64,000 nucleotides of DNA from Bacteroidales bacterium (GTDB lineage Bacteria > Bacteroidota > Bacteroidia > Bacteroidales > P3), in contig JAKSMP010000004.1 of assembly GCA_024400505.1 (NCBI GenBank), positions 1-64,000 of the forward strand, given 5' to 3'. Position 1 is the stretch's first letter, and each line of letters begins with the position of its first letter. Position numbers and translations under genes: made by a program. This document shows positions 1 through 9,150 of the stretch, piece by piece. Under the pieces are notes generated by a model. That model saw nothing but the letters and a program-made list of their open reading frames with translations, had not been told where the DNA came from and did no database searches.

Positions 1-149
1 AGTTTCCTACGCTTACTTTCGTGACGACCACAATGATAGTCTGATGCTGCTATATTTCTATTTAATAATTATTTATATTATCTTCTCTTTGTATTCTATT
101 CTGCTTGTGTGTTTGTATTAATGATTAGATATATTATATTTTCACATTG

Positions 150-157
150 CAAAGATA
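150..157 (-). promoter_or_regulatory. Bacteroidales-type -7 box pointing out of the window
   Basis: Read on the minus strand this is TATCTTTG followed by C, the TAnnTTTG form typical of Bacteroidetes sigma-ABfr promoters. It points towards position 1, and no start codon in a sensible frame follows before the edge, so it probably serves a gene beyond the left border. The remaining 1-320 stretch shows no convincing gene; it is AT-rich. Confidence 0.5.
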
Positions 158-320
158 CGATTTTTTTTCGTATTTGCGAATATCTTTGTTGAATTTGTTG
201 CCAATGAAGGACTTTTGTAAATCGATGCAGCATGCCACAAGATTGCACCAAATAGAGGACTACTACATTGATTAAGGCTGGAAAGAATTTTCTCATCTTC
301 GATGGTTAATAATAACAACA

Positions 321-351
321 AAGGGGAATCTTGAAGGCCAAGATTCCCCTT
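321..351 (-). terminator. Terminator hairpin downstream of glyA
   Basis: A 13-bp perfect inverted repeat (321-333 with 339-351, 5-nt loop) starts AAGGGGAATCTTG. On the minus strand it is followed by a T-rich run. It lies about 55 bp past the glyA stop codon, as expected for its rho-independent terminator. Confidence 0.8.
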
Positions 352-405
352 GTATTATGTATCAAGAAAAACGGAGCCTGACGGATCCGTTTTCTATAGA
401 GTTGA

Positions 406-1683
406 CTACCAAGCGAAGAGAGGACGATCCTGCATCATCTCGTTGACGGTGCCGCGAACTTTTGCGATAACGTCTTCGGTGGGGTTGCAGAGTACGGTGT
501 CGATGAGGTCAACAACGCCCTTCATCTCATTCTCCTTGAGGCCACGAGTGGTGATGGCGGGAGTACCAACACGGAGACCAGAAGTCTTGAAAGCGCTACG
601 GCTGTCGAAAGGAACCATGTTCTTGTTGATGGTGATATCAGCTGCAACGAGTGCATTCTCAGCTTCCTTACCAGTCATCTCGGGGAACTTGGTGCGGAGG
701 TCAACAAGCATAAGGTGGTTGTCGGTACCGTTGGAGATAACTTTATAGCCTTTCTCCATGAATGCTTCGCACATGACTTTTGCATTCTTCATCACCTGCT
801 GGATGTACTGATCATAGCTGTCGGTAAGAGCTTCGCCGAAAGCAACAGCCTTGGCTGCGATAACGTGCTCGAGGGGGCCGCCCTGGGTGCCGGGGAACAC
901 TGCGCTGTCGAGGAGAGCAGACATCTTCTTGATTTCGCCCTTAGGAGTGGTCTTGCCCCAAGGATTGTCGAAATCCTGACCCATGAGGATCATACCGCCA
1001 CGAGGTCCGCGGAGGGTCTTATGGGTGGTGGTGGTGACGATGTGGCAGTATTTAACTGCGTTGTTCAGATAACCCTTAGCGATAAGGCCGGAGGGGTGGC
1101 TGATGTCGCCCATGAGGATAGCACCAATCTTGTCAGCGATTTCGCGCATCTTAGCCCAATCCCAATCGCGGCTATAAGCGGAACCACCACCAATGATGAG
1201 CTTGGGATGGAATTCGAGAGCTTTCTTCTCCATATCTTCGTAGTCAACAGTGCCGGTCTCTTCCTTCACCTGATAACCTACAACATTGTAGTTGAGGCCA
1301 GAGAAGTTGACGGGGGAACCGTGGCTGAGGTGACCACCGTGGTTGAGGTCCATGCCCATGAAGGTGTCGCCAGCGTTGAGGCAAGCCAGGAAGACAGCCA
1401 TGTTGGCCTGAGCACCAGAGTGAGGCTGAACATTTGCCCAGCAAGCACCATAAAGTTTCTTTGCACGCTCAATAGCGATGGTTTCGCTCATATCTACAAT
1501 CTGGCAGCCACCATAGTAACGCTTTCCGGGATAACCTTCAGCATATTTGTTGGTCATTACAGAGCCCATAGCGGCCATGACCTGCTCGCTAACAAAGTTT
1601 TCAGAGGCAATCAGCTCGATGCCTTTGGTCTGACGTTCTCTCTCTCTTTGGATGAGGTCGAAAATTTCGGTATCTTTTTGCAT
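406..1683 (-). CDS. glyA: Serine hydroxymethyltransferase
   Basis: A cytoplasmic PLP enzyme interconverting serine and glycine while loading tetrahydrofolate with a one-carbon unit. The 425-residue product has the family's usual length. It begins with a short helix and the IELIASENF motif near residue 22, contains YPGKRYYGG near 51, and has the PLP-binding lysine in [14 protein letters not shown] (Lys about 222). The start follows a clear -7 box about 40 bp upstream, and a strong hairpin lies after the stop, so it looks like a single-gene unit. Nothing is unusual in the sequence. Assignment is very secure. Confidence 0.98.
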   Translation of the reverse strand: MQKDTEIFDLIQRERERQTKGIELIASENFVSEQVMAAMGSVMTNKYAEGYPGKRYYGGCQIVDMSETIAIERAKKLYGACWANVQPHSGAQANMAVFLACLNAGDTFMGMDLNHGGHLSHGSPVNFSGLNYNVVGYQVKEETGTVDYEDMEKKALEFHPKLIIGGGSAYSRDWDWAKMREIADKIGAILMGDISHPSGLIAKGYLNNAVKYCHIVTTTTHKTLRGPRGGMILMGQDFDNPWGKTTPKGEIKKMSALLDSAVFPGTQGGPLEHVIAAKAVAFGEALTDSYDQYIQQVMKNAKVMCEAFMEKGYKVISNGTDNHLMLVDLRTKFPEMTGKEAENALVAADITINKNMVPFDSRSAFKTSGLRVGTPAITTRGLKENEMKGVVDLIDTVLCNPTEDVIAKVRGTVNEMMQDRPLFAW

Positions 1684-1724
1684 ATCAAATATATGTTTTA
1701 AATTGTTACGTACATAATAATGTG

Positions 1725-1732
1725 CAAAGATA
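1725..1732 (-). promoter_or_regulatory. -7 box of the glyA promoter
   Basis: Minus-strand TATCTTTG followed by CA, about 42 bp before the glyA start. It matches the TAnnTTTG Bacteroidetes consensus. No experimental support is available. Confidence 0.65.
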
Positions 1733-1849
1733 CAAAAAAATCTGATATTAATAAAATCTTTATCTGCAAAGCAATTTTGATTATAGGGGGGAAAACAATA
1801 TTATTCAATGATTAATTGAAAATAAACTTGTTTTATCAAAAAAAAATAG

Positions 1850-1857
1850 TATTTTTG
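1850..1857 (+). promoter_or_regulatory. Promoter of the carbamate kinase gene
   Basis: TATTTTTG (-7 box) with a TTG at 1828-1830 placed about 20 bp upstream as the -33 element. This is the expected Bacteroidetes spacing. It lies about 65 bp before the carbamate kinase start. Confidence 0.7.
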
Positions 1858-1920
1858 CATTTTCCCACTTCCGCAAGGGGGAAAACGAAATCAATTGAAT
1901 ACTAATTATATAAAATAATA

Positions 1921-2862
1921 ATGAGAAAATTAGCAGTAGTGGCTTTCGGTGGCAATGCGTTGCTGCGTGGCGGCCAGAAAGGCACTTATCAGGAACAGAT
2001 TGAAAATGTAGAGCAAACTTGCGAGTCGCTTTACAACCTGTTGAAACGCAACTATAATATCGTGATTGGTCACGGCAATGGTCCCCAGGTGGGCAACGTG
2101 ATGCTCCAGCACGAAGAAGGCAAGCGCGTAGGTATTGAGGCTATGCCTATGGATTTCTGCGTGGCTGAAACTCAAGGTTCCATTGCCTACCTCATCGAGA
2201 TGGGCCTGAGAAATGTGATGGCTCGCCACGACATCCAACGCGATGTTGTCACCTTGATCACCCAGGTGGCTGTCAATAAGATTGACCCCATGTTCCAAAA
2301 TCCTACCAAACCTGTTGGACCTTATTACACCAAAGAGCAAGCCGATGAATTGGCTCAGAAAACTGGTGCAAAATACAAAGAAGACCCCAAAGGTCGTGGT
2401 TGGAGAAAGGTTGTTGCATCCCCTACCCCCCAACGCATCAACAATATCAAGATTGTAAAGCAACTGGCTACTGCTGGCAATATCGTGGTCACTGTTGGTG
2501 GCGGCGGCATTCCTGTTGTTGAGGAGAGCGACTATGTTCGCGGCGTTGAGGCTGTGATCGACAAGGACCTTGCCAGCGCACTTTGCGCTATTGAGATTGG
2601 TGCAGATGAGTTTTACATCCTCACCGATGTGCCTAAGGTATATATCAACTTCCGCAAAGAAAACGAAAAAGCACTTGACACTATCACCATAAGCGAAGCT
2701 AAACAATACTTGGCTGAAGGTCATTTTGCAGAAGGCAGCATGGCTCCCAAGGTGCGCGCCGCTATCATCTTTGTTGAAAACGGCGGTAAAGAGTGCATCA
2801 TCACCGAAGCTGGTCAACTGGACAACCCAAACTGCGGCACCCGCATCATCCAGGACAAATAA
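1921..2862 (+). CDS. arcC: Carbamate kinase
   Basis: Amino-acid-kinase-fold enzyme that transfers phosphate between carbamoyl phosphate and ADP, normally making ATP plus carbamate (ammonia and CO2) at the end of the arginine deiminase or citrulline pathway. The 313 residues match the family's usual length. FGGNAL near residue 9, the GHGNGPQVGN stretch near 50 and the VGGGGIPVV nucleotide-binding loop near 192 are all visible. An ornithine carbamoyltransferase follows after a broken small gene, so the pair could convert citrulline to ornithine, ATP, ammonia and CO2. No arginine deiminase is present in the window. Confidence 0.96.
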   Translation: MRKLAVVAFGGNALLRGGQKGTYQEQIENVEQTCESLYNLLKRNYNIVIGHGNGPQVGNVMLQHEEGKRVGIEAMPMDFCVAETQGSIAYLIEMGLRNVMARHDIQRDVVTLITQVAVNKIDPMFQNPTKPVGPYYTKEQADELAQKTGAKYKEDPKGRGWRKVVASPTPQRINNIKIVKQLATAGNIVVTVGGGGIPVVEESDYVRGVEAVIDKDLASALCAIEIGADEFYILTDVPKVYINFRKENEKALDTITISEAKQYLAEGHFAEGSMAPKVRAAIIFVENGGKECIITEAGQLDNPNCGTRIIQDK

Positions 2863-2875
2863 GTAGTGCTATAGC

Positions 2876-3071
2876 ATGGGTGTGATTTACAAATCTGGGT
2901 TTTACAGAGAAAATAGGTTGGGGTTTGAGTATTGGCCTCATAGGATTGCTGTACAAACTCAACCATTGGCCTGGCGGAACAGTCATGTTCAACATAGCAC
3001 TGCCCATAGTCGCCAGCGTGGTCGTTATGCTATTGGTGCGGCATTTGCTCACCCGTGACTTACGCTCATAA
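2876..3071 (+). pseudogene. Frameshifted small membrane protein (HWPGG motif)
   Basis: From the ATG at 2876 the frame encodes MGVIYKSGF, then continues as unconvincing sequence. If one T of the run at 2900-2903 is skipped, the next frame continues as a hydrophobic protein to the TAA at 3069-3071. That frame carries a first membrane segment (IGWGLSIGLIGLLYKL), the motif NHWPGG, and a second segment (MFNIALPIVASVVVMLLV). The segment-HWPG-segment pattern resembles the N-terminal two-helix region of Bacteroidetes GldL-type proteins (a remembered resemblance). The reading frame is closed upstream by a TGA at 2883, so either the gene is broken, a sequencing error exists, or an unusual start is used. 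It sits between arcC and the carbamoyltransferase. Confidence 0.5.
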
Positions 3072-3112
3072 AATATAAAGAATATAACATTAATATTTAA
3101 AATACAAATAAA

Positions 3113-4114
3113 ATGGCTTACAATTTAAGAAATCGTAACTTCCTGAAGATTTTAGACTTCAGCCCTAAGGAACTCCAATACCTCCTCGACCTCGCTCGCG
3201 ACCTCAAGCGCGCTAAATACGCTGGCACCGAGCAGCCCAAACTCACTGGCAAGAACATCGCTCTCATTTTCGAGAAGACTTCTACCCGCACTCGTTGCGC
3301 ATTTGAAGTTGGTGCAAAAGATCAGGGTGCTCACGTCACCTATCTTGGTCCTACTGGTAGCCAGATTGGCGTTAAGGAGAGCATGAAGGACACCGCTCGC
3401 GTCCTCGGCCGCATGTTCGACGGTATCGAGTATCGTGGTTTCGACCAAGCTACCGTTGAAGAACTCGCTGCTTACGCTGGCGTTCCCGTGTGGAATGGTC
3501 TCACCGCTGAGAGCCACCCCACCCAGATTCTTGCTGACTTCCTCACCATGCAGGAGCACGTTGACAAGCCCCTCAACCAGGTTACTTTTGCTTATGTTGG
3601 CGATGCTCGCTACAACATGGGTAACAGCCTTATGGTTGGTGGTGTAAAGATGGGCATGGACACCCGCATTGTAGCTCCTAAGGCTCTCCAGCCCAGCGCA
3701 GAGCTCATCGCTGAGTGCCAGAAGATCGCTGCCGAGACTGGTGCCAAGCTCACCATCACCGACGACCCCGTGGCCGGCGTTAAGGGTTGCGACTTCATTT
3801 ACACCGACGTTTGGGTATCTATGGGTGAACCCGCTGAGGTTTGGAAAGAACGCATCGACCTCCTCATGCCTTTCCAGGTCAACGCTCAGATGATGAAGAA
3901 CACTGGCAATCCCAAGTGCAAATTCATGCACTGCCTCCCCGCTTACCACAACCTCGAGACCAAAGTTGGCCGCGACGTTCACGAGCAGTTCGGTCTTGAC
4001 GGCATCGAAGTTACCGAAGAGGTATTCGAGAGCGAAGCTTCCATCGTATTCGATGAGGCTGAGAACCGCATGCACACCATCAAGGCTGTGATGGTTGCCA
4101 CCCTCGGTGATTAA
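3113..4114 (+). CDS. argF: Ornithine carbamoyltransferase
   Basis: Cytoplasmic transferase interconverting ornithine plus carbamoyl phosphate with citrulline plus phosphate. The 333 residues contain the carbamoyl phosphate loop STRTR (about 57-61), the HPTQ motif, the ornithine-side loop DVWVSMGE and the HCLPAYH active-site motif. The SMG loop argues against the acetyl- or succinyl-ornithine transcarbamylases found in some Bacteroidetes. Length and sequence resemble the long enterobacterial ArgF/ArgI and catabolic ArcB group, so the direction cannot be fixed from sequence alone. Proximity of carbamate kinase favours a catabolic role (then arcB). A strong terminator follows. Confidence 0.95.
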   Translation: MAYNLRNRNFLKILDFSPKELQYLLDLARDLKRAKYAGTEQPKLTGKNIALIFEKTSTRTRCAFEVGAKDQGAHVTYLGPTGSQIGVKESMKDTARVLGRMFDGIEYRGFDQATVEELAAYAGVPVWNGLTAESHPTQILADFLTMQEHVDKPLNQVTFAYVGDARYNMGNSLMVGGVKMGMDTRIVAPKALQPSAELIAECQKIAAETGAKLTITDDPVAGVKGCDFIYTDVWVSMGEPAEVWKERIDLLMPFQVNAQMMKNTGNPKCKFMHCLPAYHNLETKVGRDVHEQFGLDGIEVTEEVFESEASIVFDEAENRMHTIKAVMVATLGD

Positions 4115-4135
4115 TTTCATCAATAAGATATTTAG

Positions 4136-4172
4136 ATCCCTGCTTTGTTCTCCCAAAGCAGGGATTTTTTTT
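4136..4172 (+). terminator. Rho-independent terminator after the carbamoyltransferase gene
   Basis: Perfect 11-bp stem ATCCCTGCTTT / AAAGCAGGGAT (4136-4146 with 4155-4165) followed by a T-rich tract. It closes the carbamate kinase-carbamoyltransferase unit. Confidence 0.9.
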
Positions 4173-4335
4173 ATTTATCAGCCTTGACTCCATCCTCAAT
4201 CCATTTCATTTTCCCCTAACGACACATAGAAATTAACATAAATCGCTAGAACTAATATCATATTAAAAGACAATTTCTTGTAAAATAATATTAGCTATTT
4301 ATGTTAAAAAACTTGACAACGGGTTATTTTTTTCG

Positions 4336-4343
4336 TATCTTTG
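4336..4343 (+). promoter_or_regulatory. Promoter of the queA operon
   Basis: TATCTTTG -7 box with TTG at 4313-4315 about 20 bp upstream. It lies about 47 bp before the queA start codon. Confidence 0.7.
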
Positions 4344-4389
4344 CATGATTTTGAATAAAATTCCTTGTTAGAAGAAAAACGAAGATACA

Positions 4390-5445
4390 ATGAAACTGTC
4401 ATACTTTAACTTCAATCTTCCCAAAGAACTGATTGCAGAGAAACCATCTAAACATCGCGACGAAGCACGCTTGATGGTGCTTCATCGTGATACTCGCACA
4501 TGGGAACATCGCTTGTTCAAAGACCTTATCGAATATGTGGATACCGGCGATGTGGTAGTGGCCAACAACACCAAGGTTTTCCCATCCCTGCTCTATGGTG
4601 AGAAAGAGAAAACGGGTGCTCAAATCATGGTCTTTCTCCAGCGTGAATTGAACCACGAGATGCGTTTGTGGGACGTGATTGTGGATCCTGCTCGCAAAAT
4701 CCGCATTGGCAACAAACTTTACTTCGGCCCCAACGAATCACTCGTGGCCGAGGTTATTGACAACACAACTTCTCGTGGTCGCACTGTTCGATTCCTTTTC
4801 GATGGCACTCACGAAGAGTTTATCAAGCACATACGCAGCCTGGGTCACACCCCCATGCCTGAGGAATTGCGCTTGCTCCGCGGTATCGAGAATTACGATG
4901 CTGAAAGATACCAAACCATCTATGCCAAACACGAAGGTGCAGTAGCAGCCCCCATAGCCGGTTTGCATTTCAGCCGCGAATTACTCAAGCGGTTTGAAAT
5001 CAACGATGTGCTTTGGCAGGAAATCACCGTACACTGCGGCATGGGCAATTTTCGTGCTATTGATGTAGAAGACCTATCCAAACATCGTATGGATGCAGAG
5101 GAAATCCATGTGTCACAAGAGGTTTGCGACAACGTGATGGCAGCCAAAGCCGAAGGCCACAAAATTTGCCTTGTGGGTACCGACGTAATGCGTGCAATGG
5201 AGACCGCCGTCACCATTCCTGGAAAAGTAAGTGCCTATGACGGTTGGACTAATCGATTCATCTATCCTCCTTACACTTTCAATGTGGCCGACATGATGAT
5301 CACCAACTTCCATCACCCCAAGTCTTCCCACTTCATCATGGCTTGCGCTTTTGGCGGCACCGAATTTGTGACACGCGCTTACGAAGTGGCCATCAAAGAG
5401 AAATACAAATTCTCCACCTACGGAGATGCAATGCTTATTTTGTAA
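4390..5445 (+). CDS. queA: S-adenosylmethionine:tRNA ribosyltransferase-isomerase
   Basis: Catalyses the penultimate queuosine step, moving the ribosyl part of S-adenosylmethionine onto 7-aminomethyl-7-deazaguanine in tRNA to form epoxyqueuosine. The 351-residue product covers the whole family: the N-terminal [20 protein letters not shown] block, the [10 protein letters not shown] motif near residue 57, GAQIMVFL, the [13 protein letters not shown] active-site region near residue 183, and a C-terminal [14 protein letters not shown] block. It leads a plus-strand run with rarA 24 bp later. Very secure. Confidence 0.97.
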   Translation: MKLSYFNFNLPKELIAEKPSKHRDEARLMVLHRDTRTWEHRLFKDLIEYVDTGDVVVANNTKVFPSLLYGEKEKTGAQIMVFLQRELNHEMRLWDVIVDPARKIRIGNKLYFGPNESLVAEVIDNTTSRGRTVRFLFDGTHEEFIKHIRSLGHTPMPEELRLLRGIENYDAERYQTIYAKHEGAVAAPIAGLHFSRELLKRFEINDVLWQEITVHCGMGNFRAIDVEDLSKHRMDAEEIHVSQEVCDNVMAAKAEGHKICLVGTDVMRAMETAVTIPGKVSAYDGWTNRFIYPPYTFNVADMMITNFHHPKSSHFIMACAFGGTEFVTRAYEVAIKEKYKFSTYGDAMLIL

Positions 5446-5469
5446 TAATATCTTCCCACAAAATACTGC

Positions 5470-6723
5470 ATGGTTCCACTAGCAGAGATACTTCGTCCTA
5501 CATCCCTTGACAATTACATTGGGCAGCAACACCTGGTTGGCAAAGGTGCTGTGCTGCGCACATTGATAGATAGTGGACGCATCCCTTCAATGATATTCTG
5601 GGGGCCTCCAGGCATTGGCAAAACAACCCTTGCCATGATCATCAGCAAAACGCTCAACCGCCCTTTCTACACCCTAAGCGCCATTAGCAGCGGAGTGAAA
5701 GAGGTACGCGAAGTGATAGAAAAAGCCAAAGCTGAGGAAGGTGCTGTTCTGTTTATCGACGAAATTCACAGATTCTCCAAATCGCAGCAAGACTCACTCC
5801 TTGGTGCGGTTGAAAGAGGCATCGTAACCCTTATTGGCGCCACCACCGAGAACCCCTCATTCGAAGTCATATCAGCACTTCTCTCTCGCTGCCAAGTATA
5901 TGTGCTCAAAAACTTTGGTGAGGCCGAGATGCGACAGCTGCTCGATGCAGCCATCCAACATTATGCGTCCTCTGGGCGCGAGGTACAAGTACGCGAACCC
6001 GAAGCCCTTTTCCGCATCTCGGGCGGCGATGCTCGCAAATTGCTCAACGCCATTGAACTGGTGGTCAACAATGCCACAGAATCGCCTGTGATTATCGACA
6101 ACGCCCACACCACCCAGGTCATTCAACAGAATCTTGCCTTCTACGACAAACAAGGCGAGATGCACTATGATATCATCAGTGCCTTTATCAAATCGATGCG
6201 CGGCTCCGACCCCAATGCGGCAGTTTACTATCTCGCCCGCATGATAGATGGCGGCGAAGACCCTTTGTTCATTGCTCGACGAATGCTCATATTTGCTTCT
6301 GAAGACATTGGCAACAGCAACCCCAACGCGCTGCTGCTGGCCAACGCATGCTTTGATGCTGTAAACAAAATTGGATACCCAGAGTGCCGCATCATCCTCT
6401 CTCAATGCTGTATCTATCTGGCCAACTCTTCCAAAAGCAACAGCACCTACCTGGCCATTGACAACGCGCTGGGCCTCGTGCGCCAAACTGGCGACCTACC
6501 TGTGCCATTGCACATCCGCAATGCGCCTACCAAGCTGATGAAAGAGATGGGCTACAAAGATGGTTACAAATATGCGCACGACTACCAAGGTAATTTTGTG
6601 GACCAAGAGTTCATGCCTGACGCCATCCGAGGAGTGAAGCTCTACGAACCCGGACACAATCCACGCGAAGACGACACCCGACGCACTCTCCAGGGACGCT
6701 GGAAAGGGAAATATGGCTATTAA
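5470..6723 (+). CDS. rarA: Replication-associated recombination protein A (AAA+ ATPase)
   Basis: RarA/MgsA/WRNIP1-family AAA+ ATPase related to clamp loaders, acting at stalled replication forks. The 417 residues start with PLAEILRPTSLDNYIGQ, followed by Walker A GPPGIGKTT near residue 45, Walker B VLFIDEIHRF near residue 93, a sensor region GATTENPSFE, and the C-terminal tetramerisation part ending GRWKGKYGY. The length is slightly below the 430-450 often seen. The gene is closely spaced after queA and probably co-transcribed. Confidence 0.95.
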   Translation: MVPLAEILRPTSLDNYIGQQHLVGKGAVLRTLIDSGRIPSMIFWGPPGIGKTTLAMIISKTLNRPFYTLSAISSGVKEVREVIEKAKAEEGAVLFIDEIHRFSKSQQDSLLGAVERGIVTLIGATTENPSFEVISALLSRCQVYVLKNFGEAEMRQLLDAAIQHYASSGREVQVREPEALFRISGGDARKLLNAIELVVNNATESPVIIDNAHTTQVIQQNLAFYDKQGEMHYDIISAFIKSMRGSDPNAAVYYLARMIDGGEDPLFIARRMLIFASEDIGNSNPNALLLANACFDAVNKIGYPECRIILSQCCIYLANSSKSNSTYLAIDNALGLVRQTGDLPVPLHIRNAPTKLMKEMGYKDGYKYAHDYQGNFVDQEFMPDAIRGVKLYEPGHNPREDDTRRTLQGRWKGKYGY

Positions 6724-6778
6724 TAATTGCCCCACAAAACATTAACTCTCTAAAAACGATAAACGTTCATTCGTAAAT

Positions 6779-8572
6779 ATGGCTGACGCACTCCTCACGG
6801 TAGAGAATCTCACCAAGTCCTTTGGCGACAAGATGCTTTTTGACAATATCTCTTTTGGCATCAATGCTGGACAAAAAACCGCACTCATTGCCCGCAACGG
6901 ATATGGCAAATCGACCCTCATGAACATCCTCACCGGCAAGACACTTCAGGATAGTGGCAAAGTGACTTTCCGTGGCGATGTGCGAATGGCATATCTTCCC
7001 CAGCAGCCTGACTTGCTGCCTCAGCAGACCGTGCGCAGTTTTGTCTATTCCGCCCAACGACCCGACCACGAAGACGAATGGACCTTCGAGCAGTGTATCG
7101 AAGAAATCCTCAGCCGACTGAAACTCGATTCCAAACTCGACCAACCGATGAACCAACTCTCGGGTGGAGAACAAAAGAAAGTGGCCCTCAGCCGAATCCT
7201 TATTGACGACACCAACCTTCTACTCCTTGACGAGCCCACAAACCATCTCGACATACAGATGATTGAATGGCTTGAAGATTTCCTTTCTAGGCAGAAACTC
7301 GCCATCCTCATGGTCACGCATGATCGATACTTCCTCGACCACGTTTGTCAAGACATCTACGAGATTGACAACAGTCGACTCTATCACTACCGGGGCAACT
7401 ACGATTACTACCTGCGCAAGAAATCAGAACGTCAGTACAACGAGCGCGTAGAGGTGGAGAAAGCCAAGAGCCTATACCGAACCGAACTCGATTGGATGCG
7501 CCGCATGCCCCAAGCACGTGGAACAAAGGCACAAGCACGAATCGATGCTTTCTATGAATTGGAAGAGAAGGCACACACTCGTTTCGACGAGACCCGCCCC
7601 CAGCTCACCGTCAAAACCGAACGCATTGGCGGGAAAATCCTGGAGATGTACAATGTCACAAAATCGTTCGATGGTCGCCGCATGGTGGACGACTTCAGCT
7701 ATGTGTTCAAAAAAGGAGAAAAGATTGGCATCGTAGGTCCCAACGGTGTGGGCAAGTCCACCTTCCTCAACATGCTCACCGAGCAGATGCGCCCCGACCA
7801 AGGCAAGGTCATCGTGGGGCAGACAATTCAATTTGGATTCTACACCCAGAGTGGCATGACAGCCCGCCCCGACATTCGCGTAATAGACATTGTGAAAGAG
7901 GTGGCCGAACGCATCGAACTTGATAACGGCAAAGAAATGTCTGCCCACCAGTTCCTCAGCTACTTTGGTTTCGAGGACATGACTCAATACAACTATTTTG
8001 GAAACCTCAGTGGTGGCGAACGCCGACGGCTCTACCTACTGATGGTACTCATTGCCAACCCCAATTTTCTTATCCTCGACGAGCCAACCAACGACTTGGA
8101 CATATACACCCTCGAAATCCTCGAACAATTCCTTAAAGACTTCAAAGGATGCCTGGTCATTGTCAGCCACGACCGCAGTTTCATGGATCACATCGTTGAC
8201 CATATCTTCGTTTTCGAGGGAGAAGGGAAAATACACGACTACCACAGCAACTACACACAATATCTGGCCGAGAAGAACCAGCAGCGTCGTTCAGAATCGT
8301 TGCAAAAGCGCGACGAAAAGCCCAAATATGAGCGCACACACTCCTCCAAACCCAAAGCCACCTACAAACAGCAAAAAGAATACGAAACCCTGACAGCCGA
8401 CATCGACCAGCTCAACCACGAACGGGCTCAAATGGAACAGATTCTAACCAGTGGGGAAGAAACCGATGTTGAAAAACTAACCCATGCATCCGAGCGTATT
8501 GGACAAATCATTGCCGAACTCGATGAAAAAGAGCTCCGCTGGTTGGAACTCGATGACATCATCAACGGCTAA
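6779..8572 (+). CDS. ABC-F family ATPase (Uup-like)
   Basis: Soluble tandem ATP-binding-cassette protein of the ABC-F group, whose members act on ribosomes rather than in membrane transport. The 597 residues carry two cassettes. The first has a slightly deviating P-loop ARNGYGKST, signature LSGGEQKKVALS and Walker B LLLLDEPTNHLD. The second has GPNGVGKST, LSGGERRRLYL and FLILDEPTNDLD. A linker with charged helices lies between them, and a C-terminal coiled-coil region (about residues 530-597) resembles the Uup DNA-binding tail. No membrane segments. The Uup label rests on that tail, so the exact subfamily is less certain than the ABC-F class. Confidence 0.92.
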   Translation: MADALLTVENLTKSFGDKMLFDNISFGINAGQKTALIARNGYGKSTLMNILTGKTLQDSGKVTFRGDVRMAYLPQQPDLLPQQTVRSFVYSAQRPDHEDEWTFEQCIEEILSRLKLDSKLDQPMNQLSGGEQKKVALSRILIDDTNLLLLDEPTNHLDIQMIEWLEDFLSRQKLAILMVTHDRYFLDHVCQDIYEIDNSRLYHYRGNYDYYLRKKSERQYNERVEVEKAKSLYRTELDWMRRMPQARGTKAQARIDAFYELEEKAHTRFDETRPQLTVKTERIGGKILEMYNVTKSFDGRRMVDDFSYVFKKGEKIGIVGPNGVGKSTFLNMLTEQMRPDQGKVIVGQTIQFGFYTQSGMTARPDIRVIDIVKEVAERIELDNGKEMSAHQFLSYFGFEDMTQYNYFGNLSGGERRRLYLLMVLIANPNFLILDEPTNDLDIYTLEILEQFLKDFKGCLVIVSHDRSFMDHIVDHIFVFEGEGKIHDYHSNYTQYLAEKNQQRRSESLQKRDEKPKYERTHSSKPKATYKQQKEYETLTADIDQLNHERAQMEQILTSGEETDVEKLTHASERIGQIIAELDEKELRWLELDDIING

Positions 8573-8601
8573 TCACCCTGACACATCACAATAATCCAGT
8601 A

Positions 8602-8635
8602 ATGCAGGAAACGTTCATCCTCCCGTTTCCTGCAT
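8602..8635. other. Inverted repeat in the long spacer before butyrate kinase
   Basis: A 12-bp perfect inverted repeat ATGCAGGAAACG / CGTTTCCTGCAT (8602-8613 with 8624-8635), without a following T-run, 30 bp after the ABC-F stop. It may end that transcript inefficiently. The rest of 8573-9100 shows no gene: it is AT-rich, with a few CCCCATACTT-like repeats near 8636-8690. Confidence 0.5.
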
Positions 8636-9103
8636 ACCCCATACTTCCCCATCGGCAACCCCATACTTTACGATTTTAAACCCCATATTTCCCTAAAAAT
8701 ACACCCTCGATTCTTAGAAATCGACCCAAACGAACATACATCATCTACAACCCAAGCAAGGATGCCTTCTAAAGTTCAATACAGCAAGCATGCAAACAGC
8801 TGAAATAAAACCAAGAACACCCAAAACAAAAACTGATGAATAACGCAATAAACTTACCCGCATTATTATTCAAATATAAGTTTCTACATCCAATTCACCT
8901 GCTCGTTAAACGTTGACGTACTCCGATTCAGCTTATATAATCATTTCTTTATTACATTTTTGCAGTTCTTTTATAATTTCAATTTCCATTACCAATAATT
9001 GCTATTGGAAATAATTCATCTGATAATGTGGGTGTTGCATAAAATGTGAATAACTATTCTGTTAAATATTTTTCAACATGTACGTTTATTCAATTATTTT
9101 TAC

Positions 9104-9111
9104 TATTTTTG
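9104..9111 (+). promoter_or_regulatory. -7 box of the butyrate kinase promoter
   Basis: TATTTTTG followed by CAAA, 40 bp before the start codon. No clear TTG is seen at -33. Confidence 0.55.
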
Positions 9112-9150
9112 CAAACTGAAAAAAGATAATTAATAATATATACATATAAA

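Noticed and set aside
715..1701. Long plus-strand open frame opposite glyA
   Set aside because: It lies exactly antisense to an unmistakable glyA, has no promoter or recognisable protein features, and follows from codon bias of the real gene.
3113..4114. Succinyl- or acetyl-ornithine carbamoyltransferase as found in Bacteroides
   Set aside because: The DVWVSMGE loop of true ornithine carbamoyltransferases is present, and the length matches the long OTC group.
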